NCBI GenBank assembly: GCA_052161625.1
Contig: CP197412.1
Length of the DNA stretch: 64,000 nt
Direction: 5' to 3' (one strand)
Source: JBKCUI01 sp052161625
GTDB taxonomy: Bacteria > Planctomycetota > Planctomycetia > Pirellulales > Pirellulaceae
Numbering within the stretch: position 1 is the stretch's first letter; every line of letters starts with the position of its first letter. A model generated the notes under the pieces. It saw nothing but the letters and a program-made list of their open reading frames with translations, did not search any database and was not told the origin of the DNA. A program made the position numbers and the translations under genes. This document shows positions 31,891-41,019 of the stretch, in pieces.

Positions 31891-33312
31891 CTAGGTTCTC
31901 GGGAACGTCTTCGCCCGGTAGAGCTTGGCCAAGATATACAGCAGAATGCCGGCTCCAAATGTAATCGCGCTCGCGAAAAACTCCCACGGAACCAACCAAT
32001 ATCCCGCGGATATCAACGCCAGTGCCCCAAGAACGTACAGGGAGCTACAAACCATTTCGATCTTGCTCAGCGCTGGAAGGGACGACCGCTCCCTCTGCGC
32101 GGCGATTATCAAACTCGCAATCGCGAGCGCCCCGCAAACGGTGAGGGTAAGTCCGAGATAGGTCGCGACTCCCCGAATGGTAGTCGACCAAACAAACAGC
32201 AAGGTGATGGAGGCTTGCAGCGCCAATGCGACATGCGTCGCCTCAGGGCTTTCTCTCCATCGCTTGGAACCGACTCGGTAGTCGCGAGCAAGTTGCAAGA
32301 GCACTTGCGGCCCCGTTATGGTCATCGCGAGGACACTCGTCGCAGTCGATAGGATAATTACCCAATTCATAATCTGCTCCAATAGAGTCCCTCCGATTTG
32401 CCGAGCCACGGTCCCCACAAATGCTTCCCCTGCCTCCACGATCTGGTGCGCCGGAACGGAGTAAAGGAAAATGGTGTTCAGGACCAAATAGAGCGCCGTT
32501 ACGATCAAACAAGCCCAGATCATCGAGCGACCGATGACAGGGTGGGTTGCCATCTGCGCTGGCGACTCTTCGGACGCCTCGACTTCTCCCTTTGGCTGAG
32601 CAAAGCTTCCAGCAAGATAAATACTGGCGTTGAATCCCGTATAGCAAAGGGTCGTAAAATAGAGGGAAGCTAGAATACCCCACAGCAATTGGATCGCCGA
32701 ACTTTCCGATGCACCGGTGCCTAGGACCCCGGACTCACCATGTGCGAACAAGTGAGAAATTCCCCAGACGATAAAGATCAAGACCCCCAAGAGCTTGATC
32801 GCCACAACGACGTTGTTCGCCGTAGCATTCCAACCCATTCGGACGGCATGTAAACCCGTGGCCAACAAGATCGCAGCGGTCGCTGCGCATAGCTCTAGGG
32901 TGGTTCGATCCGAACTCAGGAACGAAAACTGGGAAAGATCGATCGACTTGAGCAAATAGACACCGAGCAGCTTACCGCTCAGCGCAATGGGAGCTGCGAA
33001 ACCAGCGACGACGGAAATCCAAGCGGCTAAGAATCCAATAGCAGGATGGACCCAACGGGATAGCATGGCATACTCGCCACCCGATACAGGGAGCCTTCGT
33101 GCTGCAGCGGCATAGGCGACCGCTCCGCACATCGCATGAATTCCCGCGATCAACCAGACCAGCAGAACAAACTTGGCATCTTTTAAATCTGCCAAGGAGT
33201 AGCCGCTCGACACATAGACCCCTGTGCCGATCATGTTGCCGATAACCAAGCAGAGAAGCGACACCAATCCGATAGAAGGTCGCGCCTGCGCCTCCCCTAA
33301 CTTTGAATCCAT
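31891..33312 (-). CDS. APC-superfamily amino acid permease
   Basis: A 473-residue integral membrane transporter of about 12 helices. The first helix carries the substrate/ion signature GNMIGTGVYVSSGYSLAD, and the sequence continues with RLPVSGGEYAMLSRWVHP and FLAAWISVVAGFAAPIAL, typical of the amino acid-polyamine-organocation family. Helix 6-like YFTTLCYTGFNASIYLAGSF also fits. It should import or exchange amino acids across the inner membrane; the substrate is not readable. Start ATG lies 6 bp after the stop of the TPR gene upstream, so it is the last gene of a DUF1080-TPR-permease operon. Confidence 0.88.
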   Translation of the reverse strand: MDSKLGEAQARPSIGLVSLLCLVIGNMIGTGVYVSSGYSLADLKDAKFVLLVWLIAGIHAMCGAVAYAAAARRLPVSGGEYAMLSRWVHPAIGFLAAWISVVAGFAAPIALSGKLLGVYLLKSIDLSQFSFLSSDRTTLELCAATAAILLATGLHAVRMGWNATANNVVVAIKLLGVLIFIVWGISHLFAHGESGVLGTGASESSAIQLLWGILASLYFTTLCYTGFNASIYLAGSFAQPKGEVEASEESPAQMATHPVIGRSMIWACLIVTALYLVLNTIFLYSVPAHQIVEAGEAFVGTVARQIGGTLLEQIMNWVIILSTATSVLAMTITGPQVLLQLARDYRVGSKRWRESPEATHVALALQASITLLFVWSTTIRGVATYLGLTLTVCGALAIASLIIAAQRERSSLPALSKIEMVCSSLYVLGALALISAGYWLVPWEFFASAITFGAGILLYILAKLYRAKTFPRT

Positions 33313-33318
33313 TTCGAG

Positions 33319-34215
33319 TTACTCTCGAGTTGTTGCCGATGACGGAGTAGGCTGTGGTGGCAGGGGTAAAAGAGGACGAAGCGTGTCGATTTTCTTTTCG
33401 ATCGCAGCCGCCTCTTTTGGGGCACGTTTTGCAAGTTCCGAAAGGTAATAGATCGCAGAGTCGATCAAACCAACCTCTTCGGCAAGCTTTGAGGCCAACT
33501 CGAGTGCTGTCAACGCGACCTTCGGATCGGGAGGGGGGGAACGGAAAAGAGCTGCTCGCCGAAATTGCGAAAGTGCGTCCAGAGGCTTTCCAAGCGACTG
33601 ATAGCTCATGGCCATCTGCAGCGAAGCGCGTGCACGTAAGGGGAGCTCACGCGACGCCGTTTGCAGTACCTCGATCGCCTCCTCGAATCGTTTGCTTTGC
33701 CGTAACGCGATGCCGAGAGTGATTAGGATTTCCGTTTGGTCAGGGTGGCGCGCGAAACGATCTTGGCAAACACGGATTCTCTCGTTGAGCAAGTTGACTT
33801 CGGCCTGTTCCAAGTCGTAACGAGCTTTGTCGCTGGGCGATTGCGCAGCCTCTTTTTTGGCCGCATCCAACAATTGCGTCGCCAGCGTCAATTGCAGATC
33901 CTCGTGCATGCGAACAATCGGTTCATGCTCAGGACAGTTCTTAATACCAGCATCCAAGACTCGACGCGCGTCGGTCCATCGCTCTGTCTGCAAATAGATA
34001 GTTGCCAACTCTTCGTAAGGACCCGCGACGGCAGGCGCATGGCGGATCTCTTGTTCCAGTTGCTGGAACCGAACAAGCGGAATCACCGGGGGTTTACTCC
34101 CCGTGGCCGGGGCTTCTACTTTGACAAATAACGAGTCGGTGTCTGAGTACCGCGACAAGGTCTTACTGCCTATCGCGGCAGGGGTAGGTGTAGAGGTCGA
34201 TTCGTGTGTGTCCAT
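33319..34215 (-). CDS. TPR protein
   Basis: A 298-residue protein without an evident signal peptide. After a Thr/Ser/Pro-rich N-terminus it is helical throughout, with TPR-like units (YEELATIYLQTERWTDARRV, ITLGIALRQSKRFEEAIEVL, MAMSYQSLGKPLDALSQFRR, DSAIYYLSELAKRAPKEAA). The C-terminus is Pro-rich. It is a probable interaction scaffold. It sits between a DUF1080 gene (16 bp upstream) and the permease gene (6 bp downstream), but shows no feature that ties it to either function. Confidence 0.8.
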   Translation of the reverse strand: MDTHESTSTPTPAAIGSKTLSRYSDTDSLFVKVEAPATGSKPPVIPLVRFQQLEQEIRHAPAVAGPYEELATIYLQTERWTDARRVLDAGIKNCPEHEPIVRMHEDLQLTLATQLLDAAKKEAAQSPSDKARYDLEQAEVNLLNERIRVCQDRFARHPDQTEILITLGIALRQSKRFEEAIEVLQTASRELPLRARASLQMAMSYQSLGKPLDALSQFRRAALFRSPPPDPKVALTALELASKLAEEVGLIDSAIYYLSELAKRAPKEAAAIEKKIDTLRPLLPLPPQPTPSSATTRE

Positions 34216-34231
34216 GAGTTGAGTATAGCCC

Positions 34232-35269
34232 TTAGTCTTTTGTGGGGACTACCCAGATATTTCTAAATGCAACCGGGTTCCCATGGTCTTGCAGGAAGAG
34301 GGGGCCAGGTCCAGGGGCTTCCGGAAGTTTCCCCGGAGTCCCACCTGTTAATTCCAGATCTTCATGGATGACCACTCCGTTGTGTTCAACCCGAATTCGC
34401 GCGTTCTTCGTTTTTTTGCCATTCTCATCATAGCGAGCCGCCGTGAAGAGGATGTCGTAAGTTTGCCAGCTCAGCGGCGGATAGCACATATTGATTGCCG
34501 GTTTGGCCATCCGATAAATACCGCCGCACTCGTTGTCCGCCCCTGCAAGAGCAAACGAATCCAGGACTTGGACCTCGTATCTTCCTTGGACATAGACGCC
34601 GCTATTTCCCCGAGCTTGCCCGGAATCGCTTGGTTGAAATGGTGTACGGAACTCGATATGCAGTCGATGGTCGCCAAACGTCTTTTCCGTCGTACCTCCA
34701 ACACCAAGACCATATTCGGACCCTTTCGCGCCTCGAAAGCTATTCGCTTTTTCATCACGCCAAAGAACGATCCCTTCGGCGGGGGGCTCAGCACCCAAGG
34801 ATTTGCTTTCGCGAATGATTCTGGTCAACGTTGCTGTTTTCTTTGACGTATCGGCGGCATCCACTTCTAAACGCAGCTTTCCGTTTTCAATCGCACAGAC
34901 AACTCCATCGGTCTCTCCGGAAGCGCGTTTGTTTTTAGGATCCAGCTCCATCGCAATCGTCTTCTCAGGCTGGGAGGATTTTGCTCCGGCACCGGGGAGA
35001 CCTCCCTTGAGAAGGTGAACATTTAATTTGGTTGCACCCACCGCGACCACTTGCGCACCCCAATTCCCACCCCAGGCATCCACGACGCCGAGATACTCAC
35101 CTTGCAGTTCGAACAGCACTCCGGCTTGACCAGGCTCGACAAAAGTTTCGCCGCCCCATGCAAGTGTGGTGTTCACGAGCGGAATCGACATGACCCACAC
35201 CAAAGCGCGCAGACACATTGCCATGGAGTATCGGGGGTTCCACTTGGACCACATGGAGAGATAGGTCAT
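34232..35269 (-). CDS. Secreted DUF1080-domain protein
   Basis: A 345-residue protein. An N-terminal membrane-targeting stretch (MAMCLRALVWVMSIPLVNTT, cleavage near AWGG) suggests export; ATGs at 35254 and 35224 are alternative starts to the 35269 used. Residues to about 130 form a beta-rich lead (AGVLFELQGEYLGVVDAWGG). The DUF1080 domain follows, with NSFRGAKGSEYGLGVGGTTE, FGDHRLHIEFRTPF, NSGVYVQGRYEVQVLDSF, a conserved CYPPLSWQTYDILFTAA and the C-terminal LQDHGNPVAFRNIWV. These are the usual signatures of the family that includes 3-keto-glycoside hydrolases. It is larger than the DUF1080 protein at 4.2 kb. First gene of a three-gene operon with a TPR protein and a permease. Confidence 0.85.
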   Translation of the reverse strand: MTYLSMWSKWNPRYSMAMCLRALVWVMSIPLVNTTLAWGGETFVEPGQAGVLFELQGEYLGVVDAWGGNWGAQVVAVGATKLNVHLLKGGLPGAGAKSSQPEKTIAMELDPKNKRASGETDGVVCAIENGKLRLEVDAADTSKKTATLTRIIRESKSLGAEPPAEGIVLWRDEKANSFRGAKGSEYGLGVGGTTEKTFGDHRLHIEFRTPFQPSDSGQARGNSGVYVQGRYEVQVLDSFALAGADNECGGIYRMAKPAINMCYPPLSWQTYDILFTAARYDENGKKTKNARIRVEHNGVVIHEDLELTGGTPGKLPEAPGPGPLFLQDHGNPVAFRNIWVVPTKD

Positions 35270-35348
35270 CGCAAAGGCTCTTCGGTAACGAAAAGTGAAG
35301 GGACTGGGCAGGTAGCAACTACCATGCAGTCTAGCAGAAATAGACGCC

Positions 35349-36221
35349 CTAGTGAGTGATCAAGAGAACGGCGGGGTGTTCGATTTTTCGCTCTACTGAA
35401 AGCGCATAATAGCGCTCGATAATGGGCGTTTCCCCAATCACGCGGACCCCGTATCGATCGCTTACCTCGGAGAGGATCATGGTCGGAATTCCAAAAATTC
35501 CCATGCCTGACTCCCCTGCAATTTTGAGCATGGCCGCGTCTTCAAACTCTCCCCGAATCGTCGGCTTGATCCCCATTTCCGTGAACCATTGATCCAGGTT
35601 CCTTCGCAGCACCGTGTCGGCGGTCGGAAGAATGAAAGGAGCTTGATGCAAGCTCTCTGGAAAGTTCTTGCGATACCGACTCGCCAGTTTGGGGGCCCCT
35701 ACAAGCGTCACAGTCGATTCTTCCAATAAATGCGAGTAAACCCGGAACTTCAGACTCGGGTCCAGAGGCGTATCGGACAAGACAACATCGAGTCGGTGCA
35801 CGGCTAATTCGCTTACCAACTTGTCGACCTCCCCTTCGCGACAAACCACACGGATAGGCTGGTCGCTCCCAAGCCCCTTTTCCAGAAACTTGTAGGCAAG
35901 CAATTTGGGCATCGCATCTTTGACACCCACTCTTAAAAGGAGTGGATTGCCGGCTGGCTGTCCTCGAACCGCTCCCTTCAGCTCTTCTCCTAAAGCAAAG
36001 ATATCGCAGGCGTAACGATAGACCGTTTCACCCATGTCGGTCAGTGCAATTCCCCGTCCCGATTTTTTGAGAAGCTGGCAACCTGCCGACTTCTCCAACT
36101 CCCGAATCTGAATGCTGAGCGTGGCCGGAGTGACGTGCATCTTTTGAGCCGCTTTGGTCATCGAACCCTCGCGGGCGGCAGTCCAAAAGTAATAAAGGTG
36201 GTGGTAGTTGAGCCATTCCAT
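35349..36221 (-). CDS. nhaR: LysR family regulator, NhaR-like
   Basis: A 290-residue transcriptional regulator. The N-terminal winged helix (MEWLNYHHLYYFWTAAREGS, then VTPATLSIQIRELEKSAG) closely matches the unusual start of E. coli NhaR (NYNHLYYFWHVYKEGS). The similarity runs on through GRGIALTDMGETVYRYAC and the effector domain (LDVVLSDTPLD, LRRNLDQWFTEMGI, EFEDAAMLKIAGESGMGIFG). NhaR activates the Na+/H+ antiporter gene nhaA in response to sodium; no antiporter gene is here, so the target is unknown. A TATACT hexamer on the minus strand in the 176-bp gap to hpf is a possible -10. Confidence 0.88.
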   Translation of the reverse strand: MEWLNYHHLYYFWTAAREGSMTKAAQKMHVTPATLSIQIRELEKSAGCQLLKKSGRGIALTDMGETVYRYACDIFALGEELKGAVRGQPAGNPLLLRVGVKDAMPKLLAYKFLEKGLGSDQPIRVVCREGEVDKLVSELAVHRLDVVLSDTPLDPSLKFRVYSHLLEESTVTLVGAPKLASRYRKNFPESLHQAPFILPTADTVLRRNLDQWFTEMGIKPTIRGEFEDAAMLKIAGESGMGIFGIPTMILSEVSDRYGVRVIGETPIIERYYALSVERKIEHPAVLLITH

Positions 36222-36397
36222 GGTGTTAACTTTTATTAAACGGTCGATGTCGTTTTTTTAGTATAACTCACGATTGGGAATGCCGTAGTATTGGGTATGT
36301 GATCTTTGTTGGATTCCCGCTCCCCATTTGGAATGGGTACTCGGAGCGGTTTCTGACCTCATCAATGTTTCGAAAGAATGTGTCGAAAGGTTTTGCT

Positions 36398-36712
36398 ATG
36401 GCAATCTCTGTGCATGCTCGCGGAATTCGAATGACGGAATCGCTGAAGAGTTGGGTTGAGACGAAGCTGGAAAGCGCTGTCTCTCGCCTTGGACATCGGG
36501 GGCAGAGTGTTCGGGTTCTTTTATTCGACGAAAACGGCCCCAATCGAGGTGGAGAGGACAAAGCGTGTCGCGTGGTGGTTCGGATGGCACGCAATGAAAC
36601 ATTGGTAGTCGAAGACAAAGATGTGCACATCCATGCGTTGGTCGACCGCGTTTGTGATCGGATCGCGCTGGCGATCGATCGGCGAGCAGAACGACGCAGG
36701 GCGCACAGGTAG
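36398..36712 (+). CDS. hpf: Ribosome hibernation promoting factor / RaiA family protein (short form)
   Basis: A 104-residue S30AE-family protein. ATG 36398 is used because GAAAGG lies seven bases upstream and similarity starts there (MAISVHARGIRMTESLKSWV). The fold continues with ETKLESAVSRLGHRGQSVRV, CRVVVRMARNETLVVEDKD and VHIHALVDRVCDRIALAIDR. Short HPF/RaiA proteins bind the decoding region of the 30S subunit and inactivate ribosomes during stasis; here the C-terminal dimerisation domain of long HPF is absent. The basic tail is RRAERRRAHR. It is divergent from the LysR gene. Confidence 0.88.
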   Translation: MAISVHARGIRMTESLKSWVETKLESAVSRLGHRGQSVRVLLFDENGPNRGGEDKACRVVVRMARNETLVVEDKDVHIHALVDRVCDRIALAIDRRAERRRAHR

Positions 36713-36887
36713 TTGTGCGGAACGGTAGGGGCCTTCCTCCCTTGGGAGTACCCGTTCACTTCGTTCAGGTATCTCTGAGGTCGCATCCACCGCGGCGAGG
36801 AGTTCAATGCAGGAGCACTTCGGTGCAGCGGTTTGCCAGCACCCGCTTCTGCAGAAACGATGGTTCCTCGCTGCGGTGAGACATCGA

Positions 36888-37700
36888 TCAGGCGTTTGAT
36901 TTGGGAATGGCGAACCGCTGCAGAATCCAATCGGTTAGTCGCGGGAAAAACCTTCCCACCATGACGAGCATTCGCCCGCCCCAGCTGAGAATTCTCTCTC
37001 GTTTGGATTGGATCAGAACTTGAACGGCCGCTTTAGCGACTTGATCCGCCGACATGCTTCCGACGGAGGGAGATTTTTGTCCTGGTGTGGATTGAAGAAG
37101 GGAGTCGAAGAATTCGCTTTTGGTGGTGCTGGGGCTGAGCATGAGAACGTCGATCCTTTCGCCAGCAAGTTCCACTCGTAATGCTTCGCTCCACCCTCGC
37201 ATCGCAAACTTCGCCGCGCAATACTCGCTTTTGAGAGGAACGGCCCGATGCGAAAGCACGGAACCTATGTTCAGGATCGCCGGTCGTTTTCTTGCCACTC
37301 GCGCCGCTCGCAACCACGGCAGGCATTCGCGTGTGAGTTCGGCAGGAGCAAAGAAATTGATCTCCATGATCCGTCGAAGCCGCTCTTCGCCCGCTTGATC
37401 AAATCGTCCTATGGCGCCGGCACCTGCGTTGTTGACGAGTATGTCGAGTTCTCGCCAATGTCTATCAATCCACTGACCGATCGCGTGTCGGTGATGTGGG
37501 TCGGCAAGATCACCGGCGAGCGTTTGAAGCGATCCCGGGCCCTGGCTGCACTCCCTTTGCAAGTCCTGCAGTCGATCTTCCCGTCTCGCGGTCGCGAGCA
37601 CATGTGCCCCGCGTTGGACGAGCATTTTGCAGAGGGCTCGACCGATCCCGCTGGAGCTGCCGGTGACGAGCACCCTGGCATGGATCAGTGAACGTCGCAA
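36888..37700 (-). CDS. Short-chain dehydrogenase/reductase
   Basis: A 270-residue classical SDR. Visible are the TGSSSGIG cofactor motif at the N-terminus, NNAGAGAIG, the catalytic Ser in NIGSVLSH and the YCAAK motif (Tyr-x3-Lys). A hydrophobic/basic C-terminus (MLVMVGRFFPRLTDWILQRF) suggests membrane association, as in many lipid-acting SDRs. The frame opens with TTG at 37700, 16 bp after the hflX stop; a GTG at 37673 leaves too little room before the Rossmann strand, so I keep the TTG. The substrate is unknown. A similar SDR sits at 40.2 kb with the same style of C-terminus. Confidence 0.85.
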   Translation of the reverse strand: MRRSLIHARVLVTGSSSGIGRALCKMLVQRGAHVLATARREDRLQDLQRECSQGPGSLQTLAGDLADPHHRHAIGQWIDRHWRELDILVNNAGAGAIGRFDQAGEERLRRIMEINFFAPAELTRECLPWLRAARVARKRPAILNIGSVLSHRAVPLKSEYCAAKFAMRGWSEALRVELAGERIDVLMLSPSTTKSEFFDSLLQSTPGQKSPSVGSMSADQVAKAAVQVLIQSKRERILSWGGRMLVMVGRFFPRLTDWILQRFAIPKSNA

Positions 37701-37716
37701 TGCGATCGAACTCCCA

Positions 37717-39108
37717 TCAAGCTACTTCGCCGACGTTTTGGGTGCCGCCCGTTGGGGTCTCTTCCAAGGGAACTGGGACGTACGTTGCACGATCCGGGCC
37801 CTTTGATTCGCTCGCGACGGGCAACTGGCCAGCGATCACACGCAAGTCGACCCCTTGCGAAGCCAGTTTGCCTCCCGCACCGGCGGGCAATCGACAATGA
37901 ATGATGGCGAAATCATCGTTGTATTGCTTCGATATGATTTCCGCATGTTGAGCCAGCCAAGCCATCGTCTTCCCATCATCGAGCGGAAGCTTCACTTCAA
38001 GCTCCGCAAAATGCTTGGTCAACGCGTCGCTCACGGCGATCGAGAATTGGGACAAACCGATCCCGCTTTTGGCGGAGATGAGAATGGCATTTGGATAACG
38101 AGACTTCACCAACTCGGCGCGTTCGCTCGCTCCTTCGCAATCGATTTTGTTCAACACGAGCAACGTGTCCTTCTCATCGATCCCGATTTCCTGCAGGACT
38201 TTGTAGACCGATGAGATTTGATGCAGCACGTTTGGGTTGCTGGCATCGGCGACATGCAAGAGAAGGTCCGCTTGACGGGTCTCTTCCAAGGTGGCGCGGA
38301 AGCTAGCGATCAAGCGGTGGGGCAAATCTCGAATGAATCCAACCGTGTCGCTCAGCAACACCGGCCCCCAGCCGGGCAGCATCCATCGACGAGTTCGTGT
38401 ATCCAAGGTGGCAAAAAGTTTATCGACCGCTTCGACACCTGCGTCGGTCAAAGCATTCATCAACGTGCTTTTCCCAGCATTGGTGTACCCCGCCAATGAG
38501 ACACTATACATGCCTCGACGCGAAGCCACCTCGCGTTCTTTGCGTCGTTCGACTTTGGCAAGCTCCAGTTTGAGATCGTGCACCCGTTTCTCTGCCAACC
38601 GTCGGTCGACTTCCAGCTGCTTTTCGCCGGGGCCGCGCATCCCGACACCCATCGTCTGACGCGACAAGTGCGTCCACATCCGCTTCAATCGCGGGAGGGA
38701 GTATTCCAATTGAGCAAGCTCCACCGCGAGACGCGCTTCGTGCGTCCTCGCATTGCTGGCGAAGATATCAAGGATCAATTCGGAACGATCCAAGACCTTC
38801 ACATTCAAGGCCTTTTCCAGGTTCCGCGTCTGCGCGGGGTTGAGATCGTTGTCGAACAGCACGACATCTGCATCGTGCATCTCCAGCATCGCCTTGAGCT
38901 CCTGAACTTTTCCCTTGCCGAGATAAGTCGTCTGGTCCGGGTGGTCTTTTCGCTGAAGAACCGTCCCTACAACCGTTGTTCCGGCTGTCGTTGCCAATCC
39001 TCGAAGTTCATCAAAAGGATCATCGGACTCGAAATCATTTGGGAGGATAAGCCGCGCCAGCACACTCCTCTCGCTGGCCAAACTTTCAGACCGATCGTGC
39101 GTTTGCAA
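37717..39108 (-). CDS. hflX: GTPase HflX
   Basis: A 463-residue ribosome-associated GTPase that splits stalled or heat-damaged 70S ribosomes. The N-terminal HflX domain shows ELRGLATTAGTTVVGTVLQR, TYLGKGKVQELKAMLEMHDA and VVLFDNDLNPAQTRNLEKAL; the linker includes RQTMGVGMRGPGEKQLEVDR. The G domain has GYTNAGKSTLMNAL (G1), DTVGFIRDLP (G3) and LVLNKID (G4). No ATG is near; TTG 39108 is used, with a possible GGAG ribosome site about 12 bases upstream. It is followed by the SDR gene 16 bp later. The 295 bp upstream of hflX is non-coding apart from its own promoter. Confidence 0.92.
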   Translation of the reverse strand: MQTHDRSESLASERSVLARLILPNDFESDDPFDELRGLATTAGTTVVGTVLQRKDHPDQTTYLGKGKVQELKAMLEMHDADVVLFDNDLNPAQTRNLEKALNVKVLDRSELILDIFASNARTHEARLAVELAQLEYSLPRLKRMWTHLSRQTMGVGMRGPGEKQLEVDRRLAEKRVHDLKLELAKVERRKEREVASRRGMYSVSLAGYTNAGKSTLMNALTDAGVEAVDKLFATLDTRTRRWMLPGWGPVLLSDTVGFIRDLPHRLIASFRATLEETRQADLLLHVADASNPNVLHQISSVYKVLQEIGIDEKDTLLVLNKIDCEGASERAELVKSRYPNAILISAKSGIGLSQFSIAVSDALTKHFAELEVKLPLDDGKTMAWLAQHAEIISKQYNDDFAIIHCRLPAGAGGKLASQGVDLRVIAGQLPVASESKGPDRATYVPVPLEETPTGGTQNVGEVA

Positions 39109-39403
39109 AGACTGAGATTCTCCGAAGTCGATGGATAGACGGAACAGGAACGTGAGCTGCCGAAACCCGACAACCCCTTGAGAAGTATACTCTACAAGGG
39201 CCTTGCTGGGTTCCCGCGGGGGAATTTAATCACCCTTCGACGACCGCGTTTTTAACCCCAAACGCTCCGTCGATCTGCAAAAATCCTAGCGCATTTCCGT
39301 GCCGGCCGTTGGGGCCGCCAAGTTGGCTCAACGAACAGACACTCCGGCGCGACGCGGGTTCGGGGGGCGTGTCAGAATCTGCCTATTGCGACCCACTGCG
39401 AAC
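39109..39403. promoter_or_regulatory. Upstream region of hflX
   Basis: 295 bases between the end of the methyltransferase gene and hflX. A TATACT element on the minus strand at about 39190 could be a -10, but no matching -35 is seen. No gene or RNA was recognised. Confidence 0.35.
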
Positions 39404-40090
39404 TCACTCCGACTTTTCAAAGACAAGGAAATAATTCTCCTTGAGCAGTTCGGAGTGATCGCCAACTTTCTTGAATCCACACGAGAGGATTTCTTTTTCA
39501 AAAACGTCTTGTCCCGCCCGCACGTGGCTCAAGGTCCATTCGCTACTCTCTCCTTCGATTCGGATAAAGTCGATGACGAAAAGCTTGGCACCCGGCTTCA
39601 TCGCCTTGCGAATCGATGCCATCGTCTTGAGCGGAAACTCGAAATGGTGATAGGTATCACAGATGTAAACGGCGTCGACCGAGTTCTCCGGCAGTTTGGA
39701 GTCGTCGGTCGAACAAAGGATCCCGACAACGTTGTTGAGCTTTTTCTCTTTGCAGGTGGAGGCGATGTGATCCAGAAAGTTCTGTGCGATATCGACGGCA
39801 ATGACGCTCCCTTTCTCACCGACTGCTTTCGCGAAAAGCTGTGTAAACAACCCCGTTCCCGCTCCCACGTCGGCAATGGTGGAACCGGGCGCAATCTTTA
39901 ATGCGTTGACGATCTCGTTGCGTTTTGCATAGACTTCGCGACTCTCGACTTCGAAGCGTTCGACGAAATCGCCCACTTTCGGGTCTCGAAAACTGTCATT
40001 GATACCTGGCTTCACACTCTTGTCTTGAGCGACCGCGGAACCTGTGCAGACCGAGACCAGCAGCAAAACCCTCCAAGCGCATCGCATCAT
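39404..40090 (-). CDS. Class I SAM-dependent methyltransferase with signal peptide
   Basis: A 228-residue protein. Its first 21 or so residues look like a cleavable signal peptide (MRCAWRVLLLVSVCTGSAVA followed by QDK). A Rossmann-type methyltransferase domain follows: STIADVGAGTGLFTQLFAKA (motif I), GSVIAVDIAQNFLDHIA (motif II with acidic Asp), NSVDAVYICDTYHHFEFP (motif IV) and KPGAKLFVIDFIRIEGESS. Export of such a domain is unexpected because SAM is cytoplasmic, but similar exported methyltransferases are annotated in planctomycetes. ATGATG start at 40090/40087. About 95 bp separate it from the SDR gene behind it; the genes may be one transcript. Confidence 0.82.
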   Translation of the reverse strand: MMRCAWRVLLLVSVCTGSAVAQDKSVKPGINDSFRDPKVGDFVERFEVESREVYAKRNEIVNALKIAPGSTIADVGAGTGLFTQLFAKAVGEKGSVIAVDIAQNFLDHIASTCKEKKLNNVVGILCSTDDSKLPENSVDAVYICDTYHHFEFPLKTMASIRKAMKPGAKLFVIDFIRIEGESSEWTLSHVRAGQDVFEKEILSCGFKKVGDHSELLKENYFLVFEKSE

Positions 40091-40186
40091 TCATTACCTT
40101 CCGACGTTTCTCGATGAAATCAAACGGGACCCAATCCAGCCGCGATTGTCGCATTGATACGGTAGCGAGGAAAGTACCAAGCAGAC

Positions 40187-41008
40187 TTAATCGCGTTGGA
40201 GGCTGCGACGAAGAAGAGCCTCCGCCCATCGCGGTACAAACGCGAAGAGGCCAATCACAATTCTTGCCTTCCAAGGGATGATCAGTTCGCTTTCTCGGTG
40301 CGCCGCCGCTTTCAAAATGCGTTGACTGAGCCAAACGGGCTCAATGCGTCGCAGCTTGGCACCTCCCCCCGGCTTGCTCGCTCCCTTGTGTTGGATTCCC
40401 CGTTGAGCGAGCAAAGCATCGTATCGGTGATCGCTATCGTCTCTCGCAATCGGGCCAGGTGAAACCAAAAGGACGTGAACGCCGGTCTCTTTCAACTCCA
40501 TCCGCCATTGCCTAGAAAGGGCAGTCCAAGCGAATTTGGTGACGCAATAACCGCCCATATTCGGCGTTCCGATCAATCCTGCCAACGAGCCAATGTTGAC
40601 GATGCAGCCCCGGTTTCGAGTCACCGACGAAAGACAGCATCTCGTTACAGACCAACCCACCAGCACGTTGGTGTGGAATTGGTTTTGCAAATCCTCTCGC
40701 GTCAACTGGTCGAGTGTTCCGCGATCGGATACACCGATCGCATTGATCAAAAGATCTACTCCCGTTCGGTCCAGTCTTTCTCGAAAGCCACTTTGACGAT
40801 CGATTTCGGCTGCATCGCATGCGAAGACATCGACCGATAACGCGCCTGCTTGAAGCAATCGGTCGCGCTGCGCACTCAAATGAGTTGCGTCCCGTCCGAT
40901 GAGCACCAAGTGCGATTGCTGGCGCGCTAACTCGGTAGCTAAATGCAATCCTAACCCACGCGAGCCTCCGCTGATCACCGCTGTTTTTCCTGCCCAGAAT
41001 CCCGACAT
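40187..41008 (-). CDS. Short-chain dehydrogenase/reductase
   Basis: A 273-residue SDR starting at ATG 41008 (MSGFWAGKTAVISGGSRG); a GAGG ribosome site lies about eight bases before it and the upstream in-frame sequence overlaps the ABC ATPase gene. Motifs are SGGSRGLGLHLA (cofactor), INAIGVSDRG, IVNIGSLAGLIG with the catalytic Ser, and GGYCVTKFAW (Tyr-x3-Lys). The C-terminal FAFVPRWAEALLRRSLQ is hydrophobic/basic. It follows the Wzt-like gene by 11 bp, suggesting one operon with the polysaccharide exporter, perhaps acting on a lipid or sugar precursor. Confidence 0.85.
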   Translation of the reverse strand: MSGFWAGKTAVISGGSRGLGLHLATELARQQSHLVLIGRDATHLSAQRDRLLQAGALSVDVFACDAAEIDRQSGFRERLDRTGVDLLINAIGVSDRGTLDQLTREDLQNQFHTNVLVGWSVTRCCLSSVTRNRGCIVNIGSLAGLIGTPNMGGYCVTKFAWTALSRQWRMELKETGVHVLLVSPGPIARDDSDHRYDALLAQRGIQHKGASKPGGGAKLRRIEPVWLSQRILKAAAHRESELIIPWKARIVIGLFAFVPRWAEALLRRSLQRD

Positions 41009-41019
41009 CCGTCGATCCT

